The notes under the pieces: model-generated | The model's input: only the letters and a program-made list of their open reading frames with translations | Told to the model about the DNA's origin: nothing | Database searches by the model: none | Part shown: piece after piece, positions 22,875-30,618 of the stretch | How the letters are laid out: each line of letters starts with the position of its first letter | Position numbering within the stretch: the stretch's first letter is position 1 | NCBI GenBank assembly: GCA_947095945.1 | Contig: CAMUQM010000001.1 | Coordinates: 1 to 36,992 of the forward strand | DNA: 36,992 nucleotides | Reading direction: 5' to 3' | From: an uncultured Prevotella sp. | GTDB lineage: Bacteria > Bacteroidota > Bacteroidia > Bacteroidales > Bacteroidaceae | Made by a program: the position numbers and the translations under genes

Positions 22875-24134
22875 TTAATCCCTTCTAAATATATCTCTTG
22901 TATATACTTTCTCCTTCACATCATCAAGGCTCTTATCGTAGCGGTTGGCAATGATGGCATGACATCGTTGTTTGAAGTCAGTAAGGTTGTTGACAACAAG
23001 GCTACCGAAGAAGGTTGCACCATCCTCGAGTGTTGGCTCATAGATAATGACTTGCGCACCTTTTGCTTTAATACGCTTCATCACTCCTTGAATAGAACTT
23101 TGACGGAAGTTGTCGCTGTTAGACTTCATTGTTAAGCGATAGACACCGATGATGCACTCTTTTTCGTCTTCAGGACTATAATCGCCACGATCGTAGTAGT
23201 CATAATAACCTGCTTTATGCAACACTTGGTCAGCGATGAAATCTTTACGAGTACGGTTACTCTCAACGATTGCCTGAATAAGATTCTCTGGTACATCGGC
23301 ATAGTTGGCAAGCAACTGCTTGGTGTCCTTAGGCAGACAATATCCGCCATAACCAAAGGAAGGATTGTTGTAGAAGGAACCAATACGTGGATCAAGACAT
23401 ACACCTTGAATGATATTTGATGTGTCCAGACCTTTCACCTCTGCATAAGTGTCTAACTCGTTGAAGTAGCTTACACGTAGTGCAAGGTAGGTATTGGCAA
23501 AGAGTTTAACAGCTTCTGCCTCTGTTAATCCCATAAATAGGGTAGGGATGTTTTCCTCAATAGCCCCTTCTTGCAATAATTGAGCAAAGAGGTGGGCAGC
23601 ACGGTCAAGTCGTTCGTTACCTTCTGGACGACCGACGATAATGCGGCTTGGATAAAGATTGTCGTAAAGTGCCTTACTTTCACGCAGGAATTCTGGTGCA
23701 AAGAGAATATTATTACAATTATATTTTGCTCTAATATTTTCTGTATATCCAACTGGAATCGTAGACTTAATCACCATAATAGCCTCAGGGTTCACCTTCA
23801 TTACGATTTTGATAACCTCCTCAACATGTCGTGTATCAAAGTAGTTCTTTACCGGGTCGTAATTAGTTGGCGTAGCGATGACAACAAAGTCAGCATCTCT
23901 ATAAGCTACCTCTGCATCCATTGTGGCAGTGAGTTTTAATTCTTTCTCTGCTAAATACTGTTCTATATAGTCATCTTGAATAGGTGAACGATGGTTATTA
24001 ATCAGTTCAACCTTTTCTTTTACTACGTCAACAGCCGTTACAGGATGATGTTGACTCAGCAGCGTAGCAATGCTGAGGCCCACGTAGCCAGTTCCAGCTA
24101 CAGCTATCTTTATGTCTTTAATATCCTTATCCAT
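22875..24134 (-). CDS. ugd: UDP-glucose 6-dehydrogenase
   Basis: The 419-residue cytoplasmic enzyme oxidises UDP-glucose to UDP-glucuronate with NAD, feeding capsule and other polysaccharide synthesis. Signs: Rossmann GTGYVG (14-19), [14 protein letters not shown] segment, [20 protein letters not shown], and catalytic Cys266 in [14 protein letters not shown]. Length is typical. UDP-ManNAc dehydrogenases (WecC) belong to the same superfamily, but the segments above fit the UDP-glucose branch. Its promoter (TATCTTTG, minus) is at 24155-24162. The gene stands alone with no polysaccharide genes beside it. Confidence 0.9.
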   Translation of the reverse strand: MDKDIKDIKIAVAGTGYVGLSIATLLSQHHPVTAVDVVKEKVELINNHRSPIQDDYIEQYLAEKELKLTATMDAEVAYRDADFVVIATPTNYDPVKNYFDTRHVEEVIKIVMKVNPEAIMVIKSTIPVGYTENIRAKYNCNNILFAPEFLRESKALYDNLYPSRIIVGRPEGNERLDRAAHLFAQLLQEGAIEENIPTLFMGLTEAEAVKLFANTYLALRVSYFNELDTYAEVKGLDTSNIIQGVCLDPRIGSFYNNPSFGYGGYCLPKDTKQLLANYADVPENLIQAIVESNRTRKDFIADQVLHKAGYYDYYDRGDYSPEDEKECIIGVYRLTMKSNSDNFRQSSIQGVMKRIKAKGAQVIIYEPTLEDGATFFGSLVVNNLTDFKQRCHAIIANRYDKSLDDVKEKVYTRDIFRRD

Positions 24135-24154
24135 TGTCTTGTTCAGATTGTTTG

Positions 24155-24187
24155 CAAAGATACGTATTTCTATTTGAATAAGACAAA
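24155..24187 (-). promoter_or_regulatory. Promoter of the UDP-glucose dehydrogenase gene
   Basis: On the minus strand TATCTTTG (plus 24155-24162) and TTTG (24184-24187) are 21 bp apart, giving a leader of about 15 nt. Confidence 0.65.
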
Positions 24188-24200
24188 GGATAAGAACAAA

Positions 24201-24272
24201 ATCCTTACTAAAATCTTTCTTATCTTTTTTTTACTTTCTATCTCCTTTTCCTATTGCTTGTTTAGTAAGGAT
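24201..24272 (-). terminator. Probable terminator of the nitroreductase gene
   Basis: ATCCTTACTAAA (24201-24212) and TTTAGTAAGGAT (24261-24272) form a perfect 12-bp inverted repeat with a 48-nt loop. Read on the minus strand it is followed by TTTGTTCTT. Confidence 0.65.
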
Positions 24273-24290
24273 TATTTACCTAAATTGGGC

Positions 24291-25016
24291 TTACACCAAG
24301 TGATAAGTTTCTTCAAATGGGCGGCGATATCGGTCTCCCCAAACACCATCTGGCATACGAATACCACAGGTAATAACCATGTTTATTTCTGTATTGTACG
24401 GCAGGTTCAAAGCTTTTTTAACCAATCGACTATCAAAGCCTTCAAGTGGACAGGTATCGTAGCCAGCCTCACTCATTGCCAACATAAAAGTTTGAACAGC
24501 CAAAGCACAACTCTTATGTACATTAACTCGTATATCACCTTCGCTCACCTGACGCATCATTGGGCGGAAAACTCCAATTGTTTGTGCTAACGCCTTACGA
24601 ACAAGTCCCCATAAGCCAAAGCAACGCGAATAGATAAATGGTATCATTTTCGCATAATATAGTTCCAGCTCTTTAATACGCTTATCTATTTTCTCTGTTG
24701 GACTATAGTTCTTGATGTTCTCTTTTTCAAATTCAAGTGTTGCCAGTGCATGTTTCTTGTAGAGGTCTTGTCGGGTCACAAACACGACTATTTGTTGTGC
24801 AGAACGTGCTGTCAACTGATCTAAGCATGCAGGTGCTAACTTCTCCAAAACCTTTTTGTCAGTTACATGATAAGCCTCCCAAAGTTGTAAGTTAGAACTT
24901 GTTGGAGCTAATGTCGCTTGTTCAATACATTTCTTTACAACAGCGTTATCGAGTGGTTTGTTAGAGTCGAAATGTCTAACAGCCCTTCTATGGTCTAATA
25001 TTTCTTGTAAACTCAT
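24291..25016 (-). CDS. Nitroreductase-family FMN oxidoreductase
   Basis: The 241-residue cytoplasmic protein starts with the typical ILDHRRAVRHFDSNKPL phosphate-binding Arg-rich region, then APTSSNLQLW. It contains DIRVNVHKSCALAVQTFMLAMSEAGYDTCPLEGFD and an ALNLPYNTEINMVITCGIR segment, all of the nitroreductase fold that binds FMN. Members reduce nitro-aromatics, quinones or other acceptors with NAD(P)H; the natural substrate is unknown. Length is a little above the usual 180-220 because of a middle helical insertion (about 100-135). It lies between the ugd and glutamine synthetase transcripts. Confidence 0.87.
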   Translation of the reverse strand: MSLQEILDHRRAVRHFDSNKPLDNAVVKKCIEQATLAPTSSNLQLWEAYHVTDKKVLEKLAPACLDQLTARSAQQIVVFVTRQDLYKKHALATLEFEKENIKNYSPTEKIDKRIKELELYYAKMIPFIYSRCFGLWGLVRKALAQTIGVFRPMMRQVSEGDIRVNVHKSCALAVQTFMLAMSEAGYDTCPLEGFDSRLVKKALNLPYNTEINMVITCGIRMPDGVWGDRYRRPFEETYHLV

Positions 25017-25158
25017 AATTTCCTAATTTTTAATAGATGTAAAAGTAGCAAAGTGTGTGCCATTGTTCCTTTTCCGGTAGGTCTTACTTTGTATGCTTGT
25101 AACGATATGTTAAAGCAAAAGTCTGATATGCAATGACAAATAAAAGATGATGTTTGTA

Positions 25159-25194
25159 AAAATCCCAGACAACCTTTCTTTTGTCTGGGATTTT
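25159..25194 (-). terminator. Strong terminator after glutamine synthetase
   Basis: AAAATCCCAGACAA (25159-25172) pairs perfectly with TTGTCTGGGATTTT (25181-25194). An 8-nt loop separates the arms and T-rich sequence follows on the minus strand. Confidence 0.9.
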
Positions 25195-25238
25195 ATATTT
25201 GGGCTAACATTAGTCACCCTTTAGAATGGTATTTCGCT

Positions 25239-26744
25239 TTATCCACAGTGGAAATACTGGCGAACAAGTTTCTCCATCATCATCTCCTTGCTCTCTATCT
25301 CTTGGCGTAGAGTTCGGTCATTGTATGAACGGAGTTGCTTGATAATACCATCAATCATAGCAGGAGAGAAGACACCATGTTCTTCATAAACTTTGCGCTG
25401 ACGTTCCAAACAATCGGCAGAAGCAGCACAGCTATCAGGCAGTTGAGCCAATGTGGCATAGCGCTCAGCATTCTTTGGGTCGTGGATATCGCCGTCTGCG
25501 AAGGTTCTTTCTGCTTCTGCTTCAGCATTCTCCATCTCAAAGCCATGACGGCAAGCCACGCAAAGACCAGCTAAAAGCTGATAGATATCAGCCGAAGCAT
25601 CTGGAGAACGCATCTCAACTGTCTGCTTGATAGAGTAGTCACGTGCTGTGAGTGGCTCAATATCATTAGCTTTATGGCACATATCTTCACCAGAAGTCCA
25701 GCCTAATGGTACGCGAACAAGTACAGAGCGATTGCTCATACCCCAGCATACATTTGTAGGAGCTTCTTGATGCGGAACGAGACGGAAATAAGAAGTTGGG
25801 TTCTTGTTGCCAAAGGCTGTGATACTTTCTGCCAAGTCCATCATACCTGCAATTGCACGGCGGGCATCCTTAGATAGCTTTCCGCCATTGAGCATCATAT
25901 TCTTTCCATCCTTCATTATACGCATATGGATATGCATACCAGAACCAGCCTTGCCCACGGTAATCTTTGGAGCAAAAGTAACATCAAGTCCTTCCTCATA
26001 ACCTAAGCTGCGGATAACCCATTTCGCAATGAGTAACTGTTCTGCACATTCATTTGCAGGAACAGGCAGGAACTCAATTTCGTTCTGCTCATAGCAGCGT
26101 CCATTCTCAATAAAATTACCCACTTCAGAATGTCCATACTTAATCTTTCCGCCACACTCAGCAATCAACTGCATAGAGCGCATACGGAAGTCATTGCCTT
26201 TAGAGAAAGGAGAACTCTCGTGATAACCATGCTGGTCGTCAGCAGGGAACACTCCTTCATCTTCTCGGATAACGTAGTACTCTAACTCACCCATAGCATG
26301 AAATTCCATACCAGTCACCTTCTTAAAGGCATTCATAGCCTTTTGGAGAGTATATTCAGGAGATGAAGCTAACGGATTACCATCTCGGTCGAAGAAAGAG
26401 CAGAGCATACAAAGCGTTGGAATCTCTGAGAAAGGATCAATAAATGCTGTAGAGAAACGTGGCATGACGTAGAGATCACTGCTTGCTGCAGCAATAAAGC
26501 TGAAGAGCGAAGAGCCGTCAACACGCTCACCACTTGTAAGTATAGTTTCCAAGTAGTCAGGTGTGTGAAGCATGAAGTTCAGTGTTTTTAAACGTCCGTC
26601 ACCAGCAGGATACATGAAGTTTACCATTCTGATGTTCAAGTCGCTGATAGCTTGCTTGATATCATCTTTTGTAAACTCATGTGAATCTTTGCCTAAGTGT
26701 GCTTCCAGCCTATTGGCAGAATGTTTAAAAAGGTTATTCTCCAT
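25239..26744 (-). CDS. glnA: Glutamine synthetase, divergent GS-I-like form
   Basis: The 501-residue enzyme shows glutamine synthetase motifs: VDGSSLFSF, MGELEYYVI (metal Glu), GSGMHIHM (ATP/Glu loop), SYFRLVPHQEAPTNVCWGMSNRS and RSPDASADIYQLLAGL. It condenses glutamate and ammonia to glutamine in the cytoplasm. It is longer than standard GS-I (about 440-470), and the NLYDLPPEE segment that carries the adenylylated Tyr in enteric GS-I is absent, so that control is unlikely. The frame runs back to ATG 26792 but that part covers the promoter (TATTTTTG, minus, 26782-26789); ATG 26744 begins MENNLFKHSANRLE. It is a single-gene transcript with a strong terminator. Confidence 0.9.
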   Translation of the reverse strand: MENNLFKHSANRLEAHLGKDSHEFTKDDIKQAISDLNIRMVNFMYPAGDGRLKTLNFMLHTPDYLETILTSGERVDGSSLFSFIAAASSDLYVMPRFSTAFIDPFSEIPTLCMLCSFFDRDGNPLASSPEYTLQKAMNAFKKVTGMEFHAMGELEYYVIREDEGVFPADDQHGYHESSPFSKGNDFRMRSMQLIAECGGKIKYGHSEVGNFIENGRCYEQNEIEFLPVPANECAEQLLIAKWVIRSLGYEEGLDVTFAPKITVGKAGSGMHIHMRIMKDGKNMMLNGGKLSKDARRAIAGMMDLAESITAFGNKNPTSYFRLVPHQEAPTNVCWGMSNRSVLVRVPLGWTSGEDMCHKANDIEPLTARDYSIKQTVEMRSPDASADIYQLLAGLCVACRHGFEMENAEAEAERTFADGDIHDPKNAERYATLAQLPDSCAASADCLERQRKVYEEHGVFSPAMIDGIIKQLRSYNDRTLRQEIESKEMMMEKLVRQYFHCG

Positions 26745-26781
26745 TGTTTTATTTTTAAAAGTTAGTATTCGATTATGATGA

Positions 26782-26789
26782 CAAAAATA
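26782..26789 (-). promoter_or_regulatory. -7 promoter box of glutamine synthetase
   Basis: CAAAAATA on the plus strand reads TATTTTTG on the minus strand, 37 bp before the ATG. Confidence 0.6.
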
Positions 26790-26920
26790 CATATTATATT
26801 TTTAATTCGCAATTATTTTTTCTACTATTTTACTTTACCTCATTATCAATGAGATACCCATTGTTTTTCTTTTTGCACAATTTTCTTTTATATCAATAAC
26901 TTGATGTTAGGTTTTCTTTG

Positions 26921-26928
26921 TATTTTTG
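26921..26928 (+). promoter_or_regulatory. -7 promoter box of the acetyltransferase gene
   Basis: TATTTTTG matches TAnnTTTG, with TTG 17 bp upstream (26901-26903). The frame's TTG start at 26926 lies inside this box, so it is not the translation start. Confidence 0.6.
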
Positions 26929-26958
26929 CATCGTAGGAAAAACAAAAGTAGGAATCTT

Positions 26959-27480
26959 ATGACAAAGAAGAAAACAATAAATCTGTCAGATGGTCGTATT
27001 GTCTGTAAAGCTTCAATAGATGATTTATCTATTGTTATGGGACTTATAGAGCAAGGGAAATCAAAGATGATAAAGGCTGGTAATCCTAATCAATGGTCGG
27101 TAAACTACCCAGCTGTGGATACAGTAGAGTGTGATATCTCTCAGGGCGATTGTTATCTACTTTATGAGAGTGGTAAGCCCATTGCAACATTTGTGTTCAA
27201 AGCGGGACCAGAACCTAATTATCTACGTATTGATAATGGTAGTTGGCTTGATGACCAACCTTATTATGTCATTCATCGTGTAGCTTCTGTGGAAGGTGTA
27301 CATGGTGTGATGGCTGATATTATCAAGTATTGTTCGGCACTAACCTCATCTATTCGTATAGATACTCATGCAGATAATCGTCCAATGCAAGCTTCTTTGG
27401 CTCGTTTAGGTTTTACTTATTGCGGTATTATTTACGTTGAGAGTGGAGATAGTCGACAGGCTTATCAACGTGTCTTTTAG
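26959..27480 (+). CDS. GNAT-family N-acetyltransferase-like protein
   Basis: The 173-residue protein has the GNAT outline: an N-terminal KASIDDLSIVMGLIEQGKSKM region, the central GDCYLLYESGKPIATFVFKAG strands, a VIHRVASVEGVHGVMADII segment in the acetyl-CoA-binding region, and a final ADNRPMQASLARLGFTYCGII. Such proteins move an acetyl group from acetyl-CoA to small molecules or protein termini; the substrate is unknown. ATG 26959 is chosen because the longer form would start inside the promoter. Monocistronic. Confidence 0.8.
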   Translation: MTKKKTINLSDGRIVCKASIDDLSIVMGLIEQGKSKMIKAGNPNQWSVNYPAVDTVECDISQGDCYLLYESGKPIATFVFKAGPEPNYLRIDNGSWLDDQPYYVIHRVASVEGVHGVMADIIKYCSALTSSIRIDTHADNRPMQASLARLGFTYCGIIYVESGDSRQAYQRVF

Positions 27481-27597
27481 TTGTTTTTCATCGTATAACC
27501 TTGTTTTTATTTTATAATAAAGTGCTTATTTTGTCTTTGATCGTATAACTTTTTATCCTTCATTGTGGACTCTTTTATATGGACCTAAGTTTTACGT

Positions 27598-27690
27598 CCG
27601 AATTATTTTCGTGAAAAGAAGAATTTATTTACGTGAAGAAAAATATTTTTCTTCATGAACAAAAATATTTTTTTTCATGAAAATAATTTG
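27598..27690. repeat. 22-bp-pitch TTCRTGAA element, copy B
   Basis: Boxes TTCGTGAA, TACGTGAA, TTCATGAA and TTCATGAA start at 27608, 27630, 27652 and 27674, exactly 22 bp apart. The left end CCGAATTATTTTCGTGAA is repeated inverted at the right end (TTTCATGAAAATAATTTG), so the whole element is an inverted repeat. The left end is the same as in copy A (13891). Confidence 0.85.
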
Positions 27691-27842
27691 TAGTTAGTAG
27701 TCGGAATGGTCATATATAATTGGTTATACGAGTCTTATATAGCTATTCTCCTATAGCTTAAAAGCATGCTTTAGGAGTATAATAAGTTATGCTTAATAAA
27801 ACACTAAATTTATCCTTTGCCTTTATCAAAATGTAAGGAAGC

Positions 27843-27914
27843 AATAAGGGCACACGTTTCATACTTCTGTGTTAAGAGTTTGTTTACAGATGTGTGAAAG
27901 GTGTGCCCCTTATT
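27843..27914 (-). terminator. Probable terminator of the MgtC-like gene
   Basis: AATAAGGGCACAC (27843-27855) pairs with GTGTGCCCCTTATT (27901-27914) with one bulged base, and an inner TTTCATAC/GTGTGAAA pairing extends the stem. It lies 13 bp beyond the stop. Confidence 0.7.
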
Positions 27915-27927
27915 ATGATGCTTGTAT

Positions 27928-28602
27928 TTACTCCATTGTTTCGACCGTTACGTTTTCAAATTCAGCCATAAAGTTGAGGAGGTGGTTTTTGTAACGTTTC
28001 CGTTTGAACTTCATTTCCATAGTCACAACATAGTAATAGCCTGAAGATGTGTCTTTGCGCTTCATCTCGTAGGAATCAATGATAATTTCTTTGTCACGTA
28101 ACCTTTGCAAAACAAGCTGAATATTTTCTTCTTTTGGTGTGCTGAAAGTAACAGTTATATTGCGTGCGCCAAAGTGTTGAAAGATGAAATAGAGTGCTTC
28201 CAGACATAGAAGAACGAGAACTGTTGCTGCAAAAGATAGCACATACATACCCGCACCTGCAGTCATACCGATAGCAGATGTAACCCATAGACCAGCTGCA
28301 GTAGTCAGTCCACGCACCACATGTTTTTGAAAAATAATAGTTCCTGCACCAATGAAACCGATACCCGTTACTACTTGTGAGGCAATACGGCTGGGGTCAA
28401 GTGATACCTGCTCGTAATTTCCGAGCACACCATCAAAGCCGAACTGTGATAGAATCATAAAGAGACCGCTACCTAATGCCACGAGGAAGTGTGTTCGGAA
28501 ACCTGCTTCCTTAGCACGGTATTCACGTTCCAGACCAATCATACCACCAAGTATTGCAGCAACAAAAAGTCTCAATACAAATTCGTATGTTATCATGTTC
28601 AT
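27928..28602 (-). CDS. MgtC/SapB family membrane protein
   Basis: The 224-residue protein has the conserved MgtC N-terminal membrane domain: ILGGMIGLEREYRAKEAGFRTHFLVALGS, then a TGIGFIGAGTI segment and LTTAAGLWVTSAIGMTAGAGMY, about five transmembrane helices to residue 140. A cytoplasmic C-terminal domain with an ACT-like pattern follows (ITVTFSTPKEENIQLVLQRL onward). Family members in pathogens affect magnesium homeostasis and acid survival, and some modulate ATP synthase; the role here is not known. It has its own promoter and terminator, and I see no magnesium riboswitch in its short leader. Confidence 0.88.
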   Translation of the reverse strand: MNMITYEFVLRLFVAAILGGMIGLEREYRAKEAGFRTHFLVALGSGLFMILSQFGFDGVLGNYEQVSLDPSRIASQVVTGIGFIGAGTIIFQKHVVRGLTTAAGLWVTSAIGMTAGAGMYVLSFAATVLVLLCLEALYFIFQHFGARNITVTFSTPKEENIQLVLQRLRDKEIIIDSYEMKRKDTSSGYYYVVTMEMKFKRKRYKNHLLNFMAEFENVTVETME

Positions 28603-28639
28603 GTTGTTTCCTTATTAATTTATTAATAGATTACAATCG

Positions 28640-28647
28640 CAAAAATA
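28640..28647 (-). promoter_or_regulatory. -7 promoter box of the MgtC-like gene
   Basis: CAAAAATA on the plus strand reads TATTTTTG on the minus strand, 37 bp before the ATG at 28602. Confidence 0.6.
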
Positions 28648-28733
28648 CAAAAAACTTCACTTATCTTCCCTTTTTCTCCCATAAAAATATCTTTTTCGTG
28701 AATGAAATTAGCTGTTTCTTAGAAATTGATTTG

Positions 28734-28741
28734 TAACTTTG
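28734..28741 (+). promoter_or_regulatory. -7 promoter box of the hexapeptide acetyltransferase gene
   Basis: TAACTTTG matches TAnnTTTG, 26 bp before the ATG at 28768; the earlier in-frame start at 28726 would lie upstream of the transcript. Confidence 0.6.
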
Positions 28742-28767
28742 TGAGCATAAACGTTAAAGTCAAGATT

Positions 28768-29325
28768 ATGACAGAGAAGGAAAAACAGCAGAAAGGGATG
28801 CTTTATCAGGCAAATGACCCAGAGGTTTTGAAAGATCTATACTACTGTGAGAATGAATGTTATGAAATCAATCAGATTCCACCATCACGTAGGGAAGAAC
28901 GTATGGAGCGGCTGAGAAACTTGTTTGGTAAGGCTGGTGATGGAATGTTTATTGTTGCTCCTTTCTTTTGTGACTATGGTTATAATATTGAAGTGGGTGA
29001 GAACTTCTTTGCCAACACTAATTGTGTGATTCTTGATGAGGCTAAGGTGACATTCGGTGATAATGTTTTTATTGCACCTAATTGCTCTTTCTATACTGCT
29101 GGTCATCCACTTGATATCGAGCAACGTAATAAGAAAATTGAATATGCGTTGCCTATTCATGTGGGAAATAATGTGTGGATTGGTGGTAATGTTGTCGTTG
29201 TGCCGGGTGTGACAATTGGTGATAATACTACGATAGGTGCAGGTTCTGTCGTGACACATGATATTCCATGTGGTGTTTTGGCTGCTGGTAATCCCTGTAA
29301 AGTAATTCGGAAATTGGAAGAGTAG
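28768..29325 (+). CDS. Maltose/galactoside O-acetyltransferase-like hexapeptide protein
   Basis: The 185-residue protein matches the Maa/LacA sugar O-acetyltransferase family. An N-terminal helical domain (MTEKEKQQKGMLYQANDPEVLKDLY type) leads to a left-handed beta-helix of hexapeptide repeats (IEVGENFFANTNCVILDEAKVTFGDNVFIAPN), the catalytic His in YTAGHPLD, and the closing VWIGGNVVVVPGVTIGDNTTIGAGSVVT. It transfers acetyl from acetyl-CoA to a sugar hydroxyl in the cytoplasm; the natural substrate is unknown. The unknown secreted protein gene follows after 39 bp. Confidence 0.88.
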   Translation: MTEKEKQQKGMLYQANDPEVLKDLYYCENECYEINQIPPSRREERMERLRNLFGKAGDGMFIVAPFFCDYGYNIEVGENFFANTNCVILDEAKVTFGDNVFIAPNCSFYTAGHPLDIEQRNKKIEYALPIHVGNNVWIGGNVVVVPGVTIGDNTTIGAGSVVTHDIPCGVLAAGNPCKVIRKLEE

Positions 29326-29364
29326 AGAGATGATTTTTAAGAGCAAGTGTATAATGATGATGAT

Positions 29365-30294
29365 ATGAAAGAATTTTATAGTACTTATGTCATTAAGGTT
29401 TTGTTGCTTTCATTGCTACTCTTTATGGCGATAGCCTCGGTGGCACAGAACCGTCTTTCCCCTTGTAGTAAGCAGGATTATGAACTCTATGCGCCTGTAC
29501 TTAAGGAGTTGTATAATCCCCTCGCCTCACAACAGTATATTGTTGTAGACGGGGAGTCTGAGAAGTACGCCTTGCAAGTAATCAAGGGTTCGCTCTTCTC
29601 AGAACGAACATATATACTTGCTTACAAGGACTTAAAAGGCAATAAGAAAGAAATCACTGATAGTCTTTGTCAAATGAAAATAGCATCATTGCTGCGTTAT
29701 GCTGTGTTTTCTTCTACAACCTTTGTACGTAAGAAGCTTGGTATTCAACTGAAGACTTGTTTTTTCTTTGACTTGCAAGATGGGGCTGAATACTCTTCAC
29801 GTAAGGTGGATGTTGGGCGAGGAAGTCTGATTGATATTTTAGAAATATCATGTAATGCTGTGAAGAATAATAAGCCAGAAGTTATTCAACAGCTCATCCC
29901 TCAAATTGATTCTTTGACACAACACTTTAAGTCATTTGAATTAGCGGAGAGTTGGAATGTCGCTACGTCAGAGAATTATACGTATAGTTTTCCATGTACG
30001 CAATTATATACACACTATGGTGGATTTAATATATGTTTCCAACGACCAGAGTTGACGTCAAGTGAACTCAGTAATAAATATGGGAACTTGACACAAACAG
30101 TTGCAAAGTGGTTGTTCCTAAATTCAAATATATTAGACTTCACGAGGAGTGTATATATCAATGTATGCTGTGATAAACCTGATAAGAACAAAAGATTTTC
30201 ATATAGTTATGGGCATTACTATATAAATGTAACAGAGGATGAACTGACGGAAGAAACTCTGATAGCTCTATTTAAGTTATATTTATTAAAATAG
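29365..30294 (+). CDS. Exported protein of unknown function
   Basis: ATG 29365 starts a 309-residue protein with an N-terminal signal peptide (about 30 residues, VLLLSLLLFMAIASVAQ). GTG 29347 is an alternative start. No family is recognised. Visible features: a mixed alpha/beta mature part, a YAVFSSTTFVRKKLGIQLKTCFFFDLQDG segment, a helical middle (about 150-190), scattered Tyr-rich strands near the end (RFSYSYGHYYINVT) and an acidic C-terminus. Predicted location is the periplasm or outer membrane. It may be cotranscribed with the acetyltransferase gene 39 bp upstream. Confidence 0.7.
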   Translation: MKEFYSTYVIKVLLLSLLLFMAIASVAQNRLSPCSKQDYELYAPVLKELYNPLASQQYIVVDGESEKYALQVIKGSLFSERTYILAYKDLKGNKKEITDSLCQMKIASLLRYAVFSSTTFVRKKLGIQLKTCFFFDLQDGAEYSSRKVDVGRGSLIDILEISCNAVKNNKPEVIQQLIPQIDSLTQHFKSFELAESWNVATSENYTYSFPCTQLYTHYGGFNICFQRPELTSSELSNKYGNLTQTVAKWLFLNSNILDFTRSVYINVCCDKPDKNKRFSYSYGHYYINVTEDELTEETLIALFKLYLLK

Positions 30295-30618
30295 CTCCAT
30301 ATGGTTGTGAAAAGCATCTTTGTCTATTAATTAATGTATAATCTTGATAGTAGTAGAATCAGCTTCTTTTTATTCGGTTGATCTTCCTTTGTTGAATAGC
30401 ATGTTATCCATGTGCCTGAGAGAGTCGCTGTCAGGTGTTGTTTAATGCAGAAAATTGCAAAAGAATGTGTGATTAGTATTTGTTTTTTTTACAATAAACT
30501 AAATAAAACATGTGTTTAACTTTTTTTACCATTACTATTGTAGGGTGGACGTTTAAAATGCTTTAACTTTGCGATAAATAAACCTAAAATATTTTTAACC
30601 TAAGTATATTAAAAGCCT
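30295..30618. other. Upstream region of the SusC-like gene
   Basis: It contains TAACTTTG (30564-30571) as the probable -7 box, 47 bp before the ATG, and a small hairpin CCTGA (30415-30419) / TCAGG (30431-30435). No riboswitch or small gene is recognised. Confidence 0.5.

Larger units (their letters stand above)
27481..27927. other. 447-bp convergent intergenic region with repeats and hairpins
   Basis: No gene is supported. TCGTATAAC occurs twice (27491-27499, 27541-27549). The 22-bp-pitch element copy B lies at 27598-27690. A hairpin CTCCTA (27748-27753) / TAGGAG (27772-27777) with an inner AAAGCATGCTTT may end the acetyltransferase transcript. The MgtC terminator follows at 27843. Confidence 0.6.

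Noticed and set aside
27928..28660. Magnesium riboswitch before the MgtC-like gene
   Set aside because: The predicted leader is only about 30 nt and holds no stable structure.
30411..30440. TGCCTGAGAG followed by a small hairpin upstream of the SusC gene, as a TPP riboswitch
   Set aside because: The other conserved TPP-riboswitch segments (such as CTGGATAATGCC) are absent, and the SusC gene lies 180 bp further with its promoter in between.
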